This document shows, piece after piece, positions 27,470 through 36,111 of a stretch of DNA of 64,000 nucleotides. A program made the position numbers and the translations under genes. The notes under the pieces were generated by a model. That model was not told where the DNA came from, ran no database searches, and saw only the letters and a program-made list of their open reading frames with translations. Positions within the stretch are counted from its first letter, which is position 1. Each line of letters begins with the position of its first letter. Origin of the DNA: Flavobacterium piscis (GTDB lineage: Bacteria > Bacteroidota > Bacteroidia > Flavobacteriales > Flavobacteriaceae); the NCBI RefSeq assembly GCF_001686925.1, contig NZ_LVEN01000042.1:62001-126000 (forward strand). The letters run 5' to 3'.

Positions 27470-27853
27470 ATGCCAACAATTCAACAATTAGTAAGAACAG
27501 GAAGAACTCAGATAACTAAGAAGAGTAAATCGGTTGCTTTAGATTCTTGTCCTCAAAGAAGAGGGGTTTGTACGCGTGTTTACACTACTACACCAAAAAA
27601 ACCAAACTCTGCAATGCGTAAAGTTGCGCGTGTACGTTTGACAAATGGTAATGAGGTGAATGCTTACATCCCTGGAGAAGGACACAATTTACAAGAGCAC
27701 TCGATAGTATTAGTTAGAGGTGGAAGGGTAAAAGATTTACCAGGTGTTAGATATCATATCGTTCGTGGAGCGCTTGACACGTCAGGAGTTGCAGGAAGAA
27801 CGCAAAGAAGATCTAAGTACGGTGCTAAACGCCCAAAAGAAGCAAAAAAGTAA
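27470..27853 (+). CDS. rpsL: 30S ribosomal protein S12
   Basis: The frame extends upstream to 27386, but the family start MPTIQQLVRTGR lies at 27470, giving 127 residues; the extension would overlap the promoter. The decoding-centre loops are intact: TPKKPNSAMRKVARVRL and GGRVKDLPGVRYH. The lysines that change in streptomycin-resistant mutants are in the wild-type state, and the aspartate modified by RimO is present. First gene of the str operon. Confidence 0.98.
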   Translation: MPTIQQLVRTGRTQITKKSKSVALDSCPQRRGVCTRVYTTTPKKPNSAMRKVARVRLTNGNEVNAYIPGEGHNLQEHSIVLVRGGRVKDLPGVRYHIVRGALDTSGVAGRTQRRSKYGAKRPKEAKK

Positions 27854-27861
27854 TTTAAAAC

Positions 27862-27947
27862 GTTAAGAGTTGGAGGTTAGGAGTTGAGGGTTAGATTGAA
27901 ACAAATGTTGAAGTCTATAACATAACATTTAACGGATAACCTATAAC
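27862..27947. repeat. Inverted arrays of degenerate GTTANNN heptamers between rpsL and rpsG
   Basis: 27862-27896 reads as five consecutive 7-bp units starting with GTT (GTTAAGA, GTTGGAG, GTTAGGA, GTTGAGG, GTTAGAT). 27920-27947 holds four more in inverted orientation (on the minus strand GTTATAG, GTTATCC, GTTAAAT, GTTATGT). About 23 bp separate the arrays. No reading frame lies between them. The same repeat type flanks the four-helix-bundle gene at 50211-50579. Confidence 0.75.
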
Positions 27948-27966
27948 TTTTTATTAAAAAAAAGAC

Positions 27967-28443
27967 ATGAGAAAAAGAGCGGCAAAGAAAAGACCACTTT
28001 TACCAGATCCAAGGTTTAACGACCAATTGGTAACACGTTTTGTGAACAACTTAATGTGGGATGGTAAGAAATCTACAGCTTTCAAAGTATTTTATGATGC
28101 AATTGACATCATTGAGTCTAAAAAGCAAGATTCAGAAAAATCTTCATTAGAAATTTGGAAAGATGCTTTAACAAACGTTATGCCTCACGTAGAAGTACGT
28201 AGTCGTAGAGTTGGTGGAGCTACATTTCAAATTCCAATGCAAATTAGACCAGACAGAAAAATTTCTATGGCAATGAAGTGGTTAATACTTTATTCTAGAA
28301 GAAGAAATGAAAAATCTATGGCACAACGTTTAGCGTCAGAATGTTTAGCTGCTGCTAAAGAAGAAGGTGCTGCGGTTAAGAAAAGAATGGATACTCACAA
28401 GATGGCAGAGGCTAATAAAGCTTTCTCTCACTTTAGATTTTAA
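27967..28443 (+). CDS. rpsG: 30S ribosomal protein S7
   Basis: The 158-residue protein has the S7 pattern MRKRAAKKRPLLPDPRFND, VTRFVNNLMWDGKKS and NVMPHVEVRSRRVGGATFQIP, ending AFSHFRF. S7 nucleates assembly of the 30S head and touches the E-site tRNA. It follows rpsL after a 113-bp gap filled by inverted heptamer repeats, unusual for this normally tight junction; fusA follows 10 bp later. Confidence 0.98.
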   Translation: MRKRAAKKRPLLPDPRFNDQLVTRFVNNLMWDGKKSTAFKVFYDAIDIIESKKQDSEKSSLEIWKDALTNVMPHVEVRSRRVGGATFQIPMQIRPDRKISMAMKWLILYSRRRNEKSMAQRLASECLAAAKEEGAAVKKRMDTHKMAEANKAFSHFRF

Positions 28444-28453
28444 TTCGTAAGAA

Positions 28454-30610
28454 ATGGCTAGAGATTTAAAATATACAAGAAATATCGGAATTGCTGCTCA
28501 CATTGATGCTGGTAAAACAACAACAACTGAGCGTATTCTTTTTTATACTGGAAAGTCACATAAAATTGGTGAAGTACACGATGGTGCTGCAACAATGGAC
28601 TGGATGGCTCAAGAGCAAGAAAGAGGTATTACAATTACTTCAGCTGCAACAACTTGTGAGTGGAATTTTCCAACTGAGCAAGGTAAAATTTTGCCTGAAT
28701 CTTTGCCATATCACTTTAATATTATTGATACTCCTGGGCACGTTGACTTTACTGTAGAGGTAAACCGTTCTTTACGTGTACTTGATGGATTAGTTTTCTT
28801 GTTTAGTGCTGTTGATGGTGTTGAGCCGCAATCAGAAACTAACTGGAGACTTGCTGATCAATACAGAGTTCCTCGTATGGGATTCGTTAATAAAATGGAC
28901 CGTCAAGGATCTAACTTTTTGGCAGTTTGTCAACAAGTTCGTGATATGCTAAAATCAAATGCTGTTGCGATCACTTTGCCAATTGGTGAAGAAAATGATT
29001 TCAAAGGTGTTGTAGATTTAGTAAAAAACCAAGCTATCATTTGGCATGATGCAACTCAAGGGGCAACTTTTGATATTGTGCCTATTCCTGAGGATATGGT
29101 TGCAGAGGTTAAAGAATACAGATCTATTCTTATTGAAGCGGTTGCTGATTATGATGAAAATCTTTTAGAGAAATTCATGGAAGATGAAAACTCTATTACA
29201 GAGGAAGAAATCAACAAGGCTTTAAGAGCTGCTACTATGGATATGGCAATCATTCCTATGATCGCTGGTTCTTCTTTCAAAAACAAAGGAGTTCAATTCA
29301 TGTTAGATGCAGTTTGTAAATATTTACCTTCTCCTATGGATAAGGAAGGTATCGAAGGGATTCATCCTGATGATGCTGAATTATTAGAAGAAGATCAAAC
29401 TAAAATCTTGCGTAAGCCAGATGTAAAAGAGCCGTTCGCTGCTTTGGCATTTAAAATTGCTACTGACCCATTCGTAGGTCGTTTAGCTTTCTTCCGTGCT
29501 TACTCTGGTCGTTTAGATGCTGGTTCTTATGTTTTGAACACACGTTCAGGAAATAAAGAAAGAATTTCTCGTATCTACCAAATGCACGCTAACAAACAAA
29601 ATCCAATCGAATTTATTGAGGCTGGAGATATTGGAGCTGCTGTTGGATTTAAAGATATCAAAACTGGAGATACATTGTGTGATGAAAAACACCCAATTAT
29701 TCTTGAGTCTATGAAATTCCCTGCGCCGGTAATTGGTATTGCAATTGAGCCTAAAACTAAAGCTGACGTTGATAAGATGGGTATGGCTTTGGCTAAATTA
29801 GCTGAAGAAGATCCAACATTTACTGTTAGAACAGATGAGGCTTCAGGGCAAACTATTATCTCTGGTATGGGTGAGCTTCACTTAGATATCCTAGTAGATC
29901 GTATGAAACGTGAATTTAAAGTTGAAGTGAACCAAGGTGAGCCTCAAGTTGAATATAAAGAAGCGTTTACAAGAACTGCTACGCATAGAGAAACTTACAA
30001 GAAACAATCAGGAGGTCGTGGTAAATTCGGTGATATCGTATTTACACTTGAGCCAGCTGACGAAGTTGATGGTAAAGTTCCTGTAGGATTACAGTTTATT
30101 AATGCAGTAAAAGGTGGTAACGTTCCTAAGGAATATATTCCATCTGTAGAAAAAGGTTTCCGTGAAGCTATGAAAACTGGTCCTTTGGCTGGTTATCAAG
30201 TGGATAGTTTGAAAGTAACTTTGACAGACGGATCCTTCCACCCTGTCGATTCTGATGCTCTTTCTTTTGAATTAGCGGCAAGAATGGGTTATAGAGAAGT
30301 GGCGAAAGCTGCTGGAGCTATTATTCTTGAGCCTATCATGAAAATGGAAGTTATTACTCCTGAAGAAAACATGGGAGATATCGTAGGTGATATCAACCGT
30401 CGTAGAGGTCAGGTTAACGACATGGGTGATAGAAACGGTGCTAAAACTATTAAGGCTGATGTGCCTTTATCAGAAATGTTTGGATATGTAACAACATTAA
30501 GAACATTATCTTCTGGTAGAGCAACTTCAACAATGGAGTTTTCTCACTATGCAGAAACACCTTCTAATATTTCAGAAGCTGTAATTAAAAAAGCAAAAGG
30601 TAACGCTTAA
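28454..30610 (+). CDS. fusA: Elongation factor G
   Basis: The 718-residue GTPase has G1 AAHIDAGKTTTTERIL, the switch region RGITITSAATT, G3 DTPGHVDF and G4 NKMD, followed by domains II-V (GRGKFGDIVFTLEP in domain IV; PIMKMEVITPEENMGDIVGD in domain V). It drives translocation on the ribosome. Position inside the str operon between rpsG and rpsJ, and normal length, point to the housekeeping EF-G. As in other Bacteroidota, tuf does not follow. Confidence 0.98.
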   Translation: MARDLKYTRNIGIAAHIDAGKTTTTERILFYTGKSHKIGEVHDGAATMDWMAQEQERGITITSAATTCEWNFPTEQGKILPESLPYHFNIIDTPGHVDFTVEVNRSLRVLDGLVFLFSAVDGVEPQSETNWRLADQYRVPRMGFVNKMDRQGSNFLAVCQQVRDMLKSNAVAITLPIGEENDFKGVVDLVKNQAIIWHDATQGATFDIVPIPEDMVAEVKEYRSILIEAVADYDENLLEKFMEDENSITEEEINKALRAATMDMAIIPMIAGSSFKNKGVQFMLDAVCKYLPSPMDKEGIEGIHPDDAELLEEDQTKILRKPDVKEPFAALAFKIATDPFVGRLAFFRAYSGRLDAGSYVLNTRSGNKERISRIYQMHANKQNPIEFIEAGDIGAAVGFKDIKTGDTLCDEKHPIILESMKFPAPVIGIAIEPKTKADVDKMGMALAKLAEEDPTFTVRTDEASGQTIISGMGELHLDILVDRMKREFKVEVNQGEPQVEYKEAFTRTATHRETYKKQSGGRGKFGDIVFTLEPADEVDGKVPVGLQFINAVKGGNVPKEYIPSVEKGFREAMKTGPLAGYQVDSLKVTLTDGSFHPVDSDALSFELAARMGYREVAKAAGAIILEPIMKMEVITPEENMGDIVGDINRRRGQVNDMGDRNGAKTIKADVPLSEMFGYVTTLRTLSSGRATSTMEFSHYAETPSNISEAVIKKAKGNA

Positions 30611-30621
30611 TTCTTAAGAAA

Positions 30622-30927
30622 ATGAGTCAAAAAATCAGAATAAAACTAAAATCTTACGATCACATGTTGGTAGATAAATCTGCTGAAAAGATCGTAAAAA
30701 CAGTAAAAACTACTGGAGCAGTTGTAACAGGTCCAATTCCGTTGCCAACTCACAAAAAACTTTTCACTGTGTTACGTTCTCCGCACGTTAACAAAAAAGC
30801 GAGAGAGCAATTTGAAGTAATGTCATACAAGAGATTGATTGATATTTATTCATCTTCATCTAAAACTATTGATGCATTAATGAAACTTGAATTGCCAAGT
30901 GGAGTTGAAGTAGAAATAAAAGTATAA
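30622..30927 (+). CDS. rpsJ: 30S ribosomal protein S10
   Basis: The 101-residue protein (MSQKIRIKLKSYDHMLVD, GPIPLPTHKKLFTVLRSPH, YKRLIDIYSSS) is S10, also known as NusE, partner of NusB in antitermination. It lies 11 bp after fusA and is followed by a terminator, so it belongs to the str unit; a 403-bp gap separates it from rplC. Confidence 0.98.
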   Translation: MSQKIRIKLKSYDHMLVDKSAEKIVKTVKTTGAVVTGPIPLPTHKKLFTVLRSPHVNKKAREQFEVMSYKRLIDIYSSSSKTIDALMKLELPSGVEVEIKV

Positions 30928-30950
30928 TTTTTTATTATATTTTATATATA

Positions 30951-30980
30951 AAAGCGAGTCAGAAATGTCTCGCTTTTTTT
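30951..30980 (+). terminator. Intrinsic terminator of the str operon
   Basis: AAAGCGAG and CTCGCTTT (30951-30958 and 30969-30976) form an 8-bp stem with a 10-nt loop, followed by a run of T, 23 bp after rpsJ. Confidence 0.85.
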
Positions 30981-31230
30981 GTTGCTGAAATTTTTGAAAC
31001 TAGTTTGTTTTGAAGTATTTATTTTTGTGATTTATTTCTTTGTTTTTACTGAAATGTCTTTTGTTTAGGCTGTTGCGAGTGTTTTTTCTTGTCGAGATTA
31101 TGTAATTGTTAAGGTAAATAAAGCAGTTTGTTAAAATATTAAAATTTGATTTTCTTGACGAATAAAATATTGAATGGGAAGGAATCGAAGCTTTGATTTT
31201 GATTATGAGACATTTAATTTTTCTAACTGT
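30981..31230. other. Intergenic DNA between str and S10 units
   Basis: These 250 bp after the terminator are AT-rich. I see no reading frame of note, RNA gene or clear repeat in them. Together with the following promoter and leader they make up the largest non-coding gap in the ribosomal region. Confidence 0.5.
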
Positions 31231-31261
31231 TTGGTATATTCAATTTTAATGTATACTTTTG
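31231..31261 (+). promoter_or_regulatory. Promoter of the S10-spc-alpha unit
   Basis: TTG at 31231-31233 and TACTTTTG at 31254-31261 are 20 bp apart. Transcription would start near 31267, leaving a leader of about 64 nt before rplC. TCCCT (31265-31269) and AGGGA (31300-31304) in the leader could pair weakly. Confidence 0.8.
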
Positions 31262-31330
31262 CACTCCCTGTTTGGAAATTTCTGTTATTTTTAAATTGAA
31301 GGGAATTTTAGTAATTAATAATTAATATTT

Positions 31331-31948
31331 ATGTCTGGGTTAATTGGTAAAAAAATCGGCATGACTAGTATTTTCGACGAAAACGGGAAAAACATTCCTT
31401 GTACAGTAATCGAGGCTGGGCCGTGTGTTGTTACCCAAGTCAGAACCAAAGGTGTTGACGGGTACGAAGCGTTGCAACTTGGTTTCGATGACAAAAACGA
31501 GAAACATTCCACTAAAGCGGCTTTAGGTCACTTTAAAAAAGCTGGAACTGTTGCTAAGAAAAAAGTCGTTGAATTTCAAGATTTTGCAACTGAACAAAAA
31601 TTAGGAGATCTTATTGATGTTTCTATTTTTGCTGAAGGAGAATTTGTAGATGTACAAGGTGTATCTAAAGGTAAAGGTTTTCAAGGGGTTGTTAAACGTC
31701 ACGGATTTGGTGGTGTTGGACAAGCAACTCACGGTCAACACAACCGTTTAAGAGCGCCAGGTTCTGTGGGAGCTTCTTCTTATCCATCTAGAGTATTCAA
31801 AGGAATGCGTATGGCTGGAAGAATGGGAGGAGACAATGTAAAAGTTCAAAACCTTAGAGTTTTAAAAGTGGTTGCTGAAAAGAACCTACTTGTTATTAAA
31901 GGATGTGTTCCTGGACATAAAAACTCTTATGTAATCATTCAGAAGTAA
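31331..31948 (+). CDS. rplC: 50S ribosomal protein L3
   Basis: The 205-residue protein begins MSGLIGKKIGMTSIFDENG and contains GVVKRHGFGGVGQATHGQHN and RMAGRMGGDNVKVQNL, typical of L3. The extended loop reaches toward the peptidyl-transferase centre. It is the first gene of the S10-spc-alpha unit here, since rpsJ sits in the str unit, and its TAA overlaps the rplD ATG by one base. Confidence 0.98.
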   Translation: MSGLIGKKIGMTSIFDENGKNIPCTVIEAGPCVVTQVRTKGVDGYEALQLGFDDKNEKHSTKAALGHFKKAGTVAKKKVVEFQDFATEQKLGDLIDVSIFAEGEFVDVQGVSKGKGFQGVVKRHGFGGVGQATHGQHNRLRAPGSVGASSYPSRVFKGMRMAGRMGGDNVKVQNLRVLKVVAEKNLLVIKGCVPGHKNSYVIIQK

Positions 31949-32577
31949 TGGAAGTAAAAGTATTAGATTTCAACGGAAAAGATACTGGAAGAAAAGTTCA
32001 ACTTTCTGATTCAGTATTCGCAATTGAACCAAACAATCACGCTGTATACCTTGATGTAAAGCAATATCTTGCTAATCAAAGACAAGGGACTCACAAAGCT
32101 AAAGAAAGAGCTGAAGTGACAGGAAGTACACGTAAGATTAAAAAACAAAAAGGAACTGGTACAGCTCGTGCGGGAAGTATCAAAAATCCATTGTTTAAAG
32201 GTGGTGGAACAATTTTTGGACCAAGACCAAGAAGTTATTCATTCAAATTGAATAAAAGCTTGAAAAGATTGGCGAGAAAATCAGCTTTCTCAATCAAAGC
32301 AAAAGAGTCGAATATTATCGTTCTTGAAGACTTTAATTTTGAAGCGCCAAACACTAAAAATTTCATTAACGTTTTGAAAGCTTTAGGGTTAGAAAATAAA
32401 AAATCTCTATTTGTGTTGGGAGAGTCAAATAAAAATGTATATTTGTCGTCACGCAATTTAAAGGCTTCTAATGTCGTAACTAGCTCAGAATTAAGCACTT
32501 ACGCTATTTTAAACACTAACAATTTAGTGCTTTTAGAAGGTTCTTTGGAGTTAATCGAAGAAAATTTAAGCAAATAA
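31948..32577 (+). CDS. rplD: 50S ribosomal protein L4
   Basis: The 209-residue protein shows the L4 signature GTGTARAGSIKNPLFKGGG with GPRPRSYSFKLNKSLKRL, the extended arm that lines the exit tunnel. TAATG overlap with rplC implies translational coupling. In E. coli L4 represses its own operon; nothing in the leader here shows whether that holds. Confidence 0.98.
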   Translation: MEVKVLDFNGKDTGRKVQLSDSVFAIEPNNHAVYLDVKQYLANQRQGTHKAKERAEVTGSTRKIKKQKGTGTARAGSIKNPLFKGGGTIFGPRPRSYSFKLNKSLKRLARKSAFSIKAKESNIIVLEDFNFEAPNTKNFINVLKALGLENKKSLFVLGESNKNVYLSSRNLKASNVVTSSELSTYAILNTNNLVLLEGSLELIEENLSK

Positions 32578-32584
32578 TAGGAAT

Positions 32585-32875
32585 ATGAGTATCATAATTA
32601 GACCTATAGTAACAGAAAAAGTAACCAAAGAAAGTGAAGTTTTAAACCGCTTCGGATTCGTTGTTGACAAAAAAGCAAACAAAGTTCAAATTAAGAAAGC
32701 TGTTGAAGCTGCTTATGGAGTAACTATCGTTTCAGTTAACACGATGAACGTAAGACCGGATAGAAGCACAAAATACACTAAAAGTGGTTTGATCAGTGGA
32801 AAGACAAATGCATATAAAAAAGCGATTGTTCAAGTACAAGAAGGAGAAACAATTGATTTTTACAACAATATCTAA
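32585..32875 (+). CDS. rplW: 50S ribosomal protein L23
   Basis: The 96-residue protein (MSIIIRPIVTEKVTKES, NKVQIKKAVEAAYGV) is L23, which sits at the exit of the tunnel and docks SRP and trigger factor. Spacing is 7 bp after rplD and 9 bp before rplB. Confidence 0.97.
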   Translation: MSIIIRPIVTEKVTKESEVLNRFGFVVDKKANKVQIKKAVEAAYGVTIVSVNTMNVRPDRSTKYTKSGLISGKTNAYKKAIVQVQEGETIDFYNNI

Positions 32876-32884
32876 GATAGAAAA

Positions 32885-33709
32885 ATGTCAGTAAGAAAAT
32901 TAAAACCTATTACCCCAGGTCAGCGATTTAGAGTTGTGAATGGTTATGACGCCATTACAACTGATAAGCCGGAACGCTCTTTGATAGCGCCGATAAAAAA
33001 CTCTGGAGGTAGAAATAGTCAAGGAAAGATGACCATGCGTTATACGGGTGGTGGTCACAAGCAGAGATATCGTATTATTGATTTCAAAAGAACTAAAGAC
33101 GGAATTCCGGCTACAGTGAAATCAATCGAATACGATCCAAATCGTACTGCATTTATCGCTTTATTAGCTTATGCTGATGGAGAGAAAACTTATGTAATTG
33201 CTCAAAACGGATTGAAAGTTGGTCAGAAATTAGTTTCTGGTCCAGAATCTCAACCTGAAATTGGTAATACATTGCCTTTAAGCAGAATTCCTTTAGGAAC
33301 TGTAATCTCTTGTATTGAGTTACGTCCAGGTCAAGGAGCAGTAATTGCTCGTTCAGCTGGTACATTTGCTCAATTAATGGCAAGAGATGGAAAATATGCT
33401 ACAATTAAAATGCCATCTGGTGAAACAAGATTGATCTTGTTAACTTGTTCGGCTACAATTGGAGCTGTTTCTAATTCAGACCACCAATTAGTTGTATCTG
33501 GTAAAGCAGGTAGAACAAGATGGTTAGGAAGAAGACCTAGAACAAGACCTGTTGCAATGAACCCTGTTGATCACCCAATGGGTGGTGGAGAAGGACGTTC
33601 TTCTGGTGGACATCCACGTTCAAGAAATGGAATACCAGCAAAAGGTTATAGAACTCGTTCTAAGAAAAACCCGAGTAACAAGTATATCGTAGAACGTAGA
33701 AAGAAATAA
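32885..33709 (+). CDS. rplB: 50S ribosomal protein L2
   Basis: The 274-residue protein has the L2 landmarks MRYTGGGHKQRYRIIDFKR and, near the C-terminus, HPMGGGEGRSSGGHPRS with the histidine important for peptidyl-transferase function. Normal length. It lies 6 bp before rpsS. Confidence 0.98.
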   Translation: MSVRKLKPITPGQRFRVVNGYDAITTDKPERSLIAPIKNSGGRNSQGKMTMRYTGGGHKQRYRIIDFKRTKDGIPATVKSIEYDPNRTAFIALLAYADGEKTYVIAQNGLKVGQKLVSGPESQPEIGNTLPLSRIPLGTVISCIELRPGQGAVIARSAGTFAQLMARDGKYATIKMPSGETRLILLTCSATIGAVSNSDHQLVVSGKAGRTRWLGRRPRTRPVAMNPVDHPMGGGEGRSSGGHPRSRNGIPAKGYRTRSKKNPSNKYIVERRKK

Positions 33710-33715
33710 TAAGAT

Positions 33716-33994
33716 ATGGCACGTTCATTAAAAAAAGGACCTTTCGTTCATTATAAGTTAGACAAGAAAGTTCAGGAAAACGTAGAAAGTGGTAAAAATA
33801 GTGTAGTAAAGACTTGGTCTAGAGCTTCTATGATTACTCCAGATTTCGTTGGACAAACTATCGCAGTTCATAACGGTCGTCAATTTGTACCAGTTTACGT
33901 AACAGAAAACATGGTAGGTCACAAATTAGGAGAATTTTCACCAACTAGATCTTTTAGAGGTCATGCTGGAGCAAAAAATAAAGGTAAAAAATAA
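33716..33994 (+). CDS. rpsS: 30S ribosomal protein S19
   Basis: The 92-residue protein begins MARSLKKGPFVHYKLDKK and has HNGRQFVPVYVTENMVGHKL and GEFSPTRSFRGH, typical of S19 in the 30S head, where it contacts S13 and the A-site finger. Six bp separate it from each neighbour. Confidence 0.98.
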   Translation: MARSLKKGPFVHYKLDKKVQENVESGKNSVVKTWSRASMITPDFVGQTIAVHNGRQFVPVYVTENMVGHKLGEFSPTRSFRGHAGAKNKGKK

Positions 33995-34000
33995 GAAGCA

Positions 34001-34414
34001 ATGGGAGTTCGTAAAAGAGAAACAGCAGATGCGAGAAAAGAGGCTAATAAGTCTATTGCTTTCGCAAAATTGAATAACTGCCCTACTTCACCTAGAAAAA
34101 TGCGCTTAGTAGCGGACTTGGTAAGAGGTCAGAAGGTAGAAAGAGCACTTAACATCTTAAGATTTAGTTCTAAAGAAGCTTCAAGAAAATTAGAGAAACT
34201 ATTATTATCTGCAATCAACAACTGGGAGCAAAAAAATAGCGAAGGTAATTTAGAAGAAGCTGGGTTATTTGTTAAAGAGATCAGAGTAGATGGTGGAATG
34301 ATGTTGAAAAGACTTCGTCCAGCTCCACAAGGTCGTGCACACAGAATAAGAAAACGTTCTAATCACGTAACAATCGTGCTTGGAGCTATCAATAACACAC
34401 AAAGCAATTCTTAA
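34001..34414 (+). CDS. rplV: 50S ribosomal protein L22
   Basis: The 137-residue protein carries a short basic N-terminal extension (MGVRKRETADARKEANK) before the core. The core shows CPTSPRKMRLVADLVRGQK and RPAPQGRAHRIRKRSNHV, the loop that lines the exit tunnel. The macrolide-contact loop appears intact. Confidence 0.97.
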   Translation: MGVRKRETADARKEANKSIAFAKLNNCPTSPRKMRLVADLVRGQKVERALNILRFSSKEASRKLEKLLLSAINNWEQKNSEGNLEEAGLFVKEIRVDGGMMLKRLRPAPQGRAHRIRKRSNHVTIVLGAINNTQSNS

Positions 34415-34419
34415 GCAGC

Positions 34420-35181
34420 ATGGGACAAAAGACAAATCCAATTGGAAATAGACTTGGTATCATCAGAGGGTGGGACTCAAACTGGTATGGTGGAAATGAT
34501 TACGGTGATAAACTTGCCGAAGATCATAAAATCAGAAAGTATATCCACGCTCGTTTATCAAAAGCTAGTGTATCAAAAGTAATCATCGAGAGAACTTTGA
34601 AACTTGTAACCGTTACTATCACTACTGCCAGACCTGGTATCATTATCGGAAAAGGCGGACAAGAGGTAGACAAGTTAAAAGAAGAACTTAAGAAAGTTAC
34701 TGACAAAGAGGTTCAAATCAACATCTTTGAAATCAAAAGACCTGAATTAGATGCTTATCTTGTGGCGACAAGCATCGCTCGTCAAATCGAAAGCCGTATT
34801 TCTTACAGACGTGCAATCAAAATGGCTATTGCTGCTTCTATGCGTATGAACGCTGAAGGTATCAAAGTTTTGATTTCTGGTCGTTTGAATGGTGCTGAGA
34901 TGGCACGTTCAGAAGGTTTCAAAGAAGGTAGAATTCCTCTATCAACTTTCAGAGCTGACATTGATTATGCTTTGGCTGAAGCTCACACTACTTACGGTAG
35001 AATGGGTATCAAAGTATGGATCATGAAAGGTGAAGTTTATGGAAAGAGAGATCTTTCTCCGCTTGCAGGAATGGATAAAAAACAATCTGGAACTGGTGGT
35101 GGTAAAGGTGGAGATTCTCCTAGAGGAGACAGAAAACCTTTTAATAAAGGTGGTAAACCAGACGCTCGTAAAAGAAAGTAA
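34420..35181 (+). CDS. rpsC: 30S ribosomal protein S3
   Basis: The 253-residue protein has the KH domain (ITTARPGIIIGKGGQEVDKL) and the C-terminal domain with SYRRAIKMAIAASMRMNAEG. The last 40 residues are a Gly/Lys-rich tail (GGGKGGDSPRGDRKPFNKGG), longer than in E. coli but common in this group. S3 lies at the mRNA entry site. Confidence 0.98.
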   Translation: MGQKTNPIGNRLGIIRGWDSNWYGGNDYGDKLAEDHKIRKYIHARLSKASVSKVIIERTLKLVTVTITTARPGIIIGKGGQEVDKLKEELKKVTDKEVQINIFEIKRPELDAYLVATSIARQIESRISYRRAIKMAIAASMRMNAEGIKVLISGRLNGAEMARSEGFKEGRIPLSTFRADIDYALAEAHTTYGRMGIKVWIMKGEVYGKRDLSPLAGMDKKQSGTGGGKGGDSPRGDRKPFNKGGKPDARKRK

Positions 35182-35200
35182 ATTTTTAAACTAAAGAAAA

Positions 35201-35626
35201 ATGTTACAGCCTAAAAGAACAAAATACCGTAAGGTACAGAAGGGTAAAATGAAAGGTAACTCTCAAAGAGGGCATGAACTTTCTAATGGAATGTTTGGTA
35301 TTAAATCTGTACATGAAGATGGAATGTTCTTAACTTCTCGTCAAATCGAAGCTGCGCGTATTGCTGCAACTCGTTTCATGAAGAGAGAAGGACAATTATG
35401 GATCAAAATATTTCCAGACAAACCAATTACTAAGAAGCCTCTTGAGGTACGTATGGGTAAAGGTAAAGGTGCCGTTGAATATTGGGCTGCCGTTGTTAAA
35501 CCCGGAAGAATTATGTTTGAAGTTGGAGGAGTTCCTTTATCAGTTGCAAAAGAGGCTTTACGTCTTGCAGCTCAAAAGCTTCCAGTAAAAACTAAATTCG
35601 TCGTTGCTAGAGATTTCGAAGCATAA
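35201..35626 (+). CDS. rplP: 50S ribosomal protein L16
   Basis: The 141-residue protein (MLQPKRTKYRKVQKGKMKG, PDKPITKKPLEVRMGKGKG) is L16 of the A-site side of the 50S subunit. The C-terminal AKEALRLAAQKLPVKTKFV is conserved. It follows rpsC after 19 bp. Confidence 0.98.
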   Translation: MLQPKRTKYRKVQKGKMKGNSQRGHELSNGMFGIKSVHEDGMFLTSRQIEAARIAATRFMKREGQLWIKIFPDKPITKKPLEVRMGKGKGAVEYWAAVVKPGRIMFEVGGVPLSVAKEALRLAAQKLPVKTKFVVARDFEA

Positions 35627-35639
35627 TTAAATTTATATT

Positions 35640-35831
35640 ATGAAACAATCAGAAATAAAAGATCTTTCTGCAGCGGAGTTGCAAGAAAAACTTAGTCAAA
35701 CTAAGAAAATATATGCTGACCTAAAAATGGCTCACGCTATTTCTCCAATTGAGAACCCACTTCAAATTAGAAGTGTAAGAAGAACAGTTGCAAGATTGGC
35801 TACAGAGTTAACTAAAAGAGAGTTACAATAA
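35640..35831 (+). CDS. rpmC: 50S ribosomal protein L29
   Basis: This small helical protein of 63 residues (MKQSEIKDLSAAELQEKL, RSVRRTVARLATELTKRE) is L29, located beside L23 at the tunnel exit. Position between rplP and rpsQ is standard. Confidence 0.96.
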   Translation: MKQSEIKDLSAAELQEKLSQTKKIYADLKMAHAISPIENPLQIRSVRRTVARLATELTKRELQ

Positions 35832-35848
35832 TTGTATTCTGCTGAAAG

Positions 35849-36109
35849 ATGGAAGAAAAAAGAAATTTAAGAAAAGAAAGAATAGGTGTTGTTACTTCAA
35901 ATAAAATGGATAAGTCTATTGTTATTGCTGAAGTAAGAAAAGTAAAACACCCATTATACGGTAAGTTCGTGTTGAAAACAAAGAAATACGTTGCACACGA
36001 CGAAACAAACGACTGTAACATTGGAGATACTGTAAGAATTAGCGAAACGCGTCCTTTAAGTAAAACAAAATGTTGGAGATTAGTTGAAATCTTAGAAAGA
36101 GCTAAATAA
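35849..36109 (+). CDS. rpsQ: 30S ribosomal protein S17
   Basis: The 86-residue OB-fold protein (RKERIGVVTSNKMDKSIVIA, HPLYGKFVLKTKKYVAHDE, ISETRPLSKTKCWRLVEI) is S17, which binds helix 11 of 16S rRNA. The stop is 2 bp before the rplN start. Confidence 0.97.
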   Translation: MEEKRNLRKERIGVVTSNKMDKSIVIAEVRKVKHPLYGKFVLKTKKYVAHDETNDCNIGDTVRISETRPLSKTKCWRLVEILERAK

Positions 36110-36111
36110 TT

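Noticed and set aside
30981..31230. tRNA or small RNA gene between the str and S10 units
   Set aside because: No cloverleaf-like pairing or conserved tRNA sequence was found by eye, and the stretch is AT-rich without strong inverted repeats.
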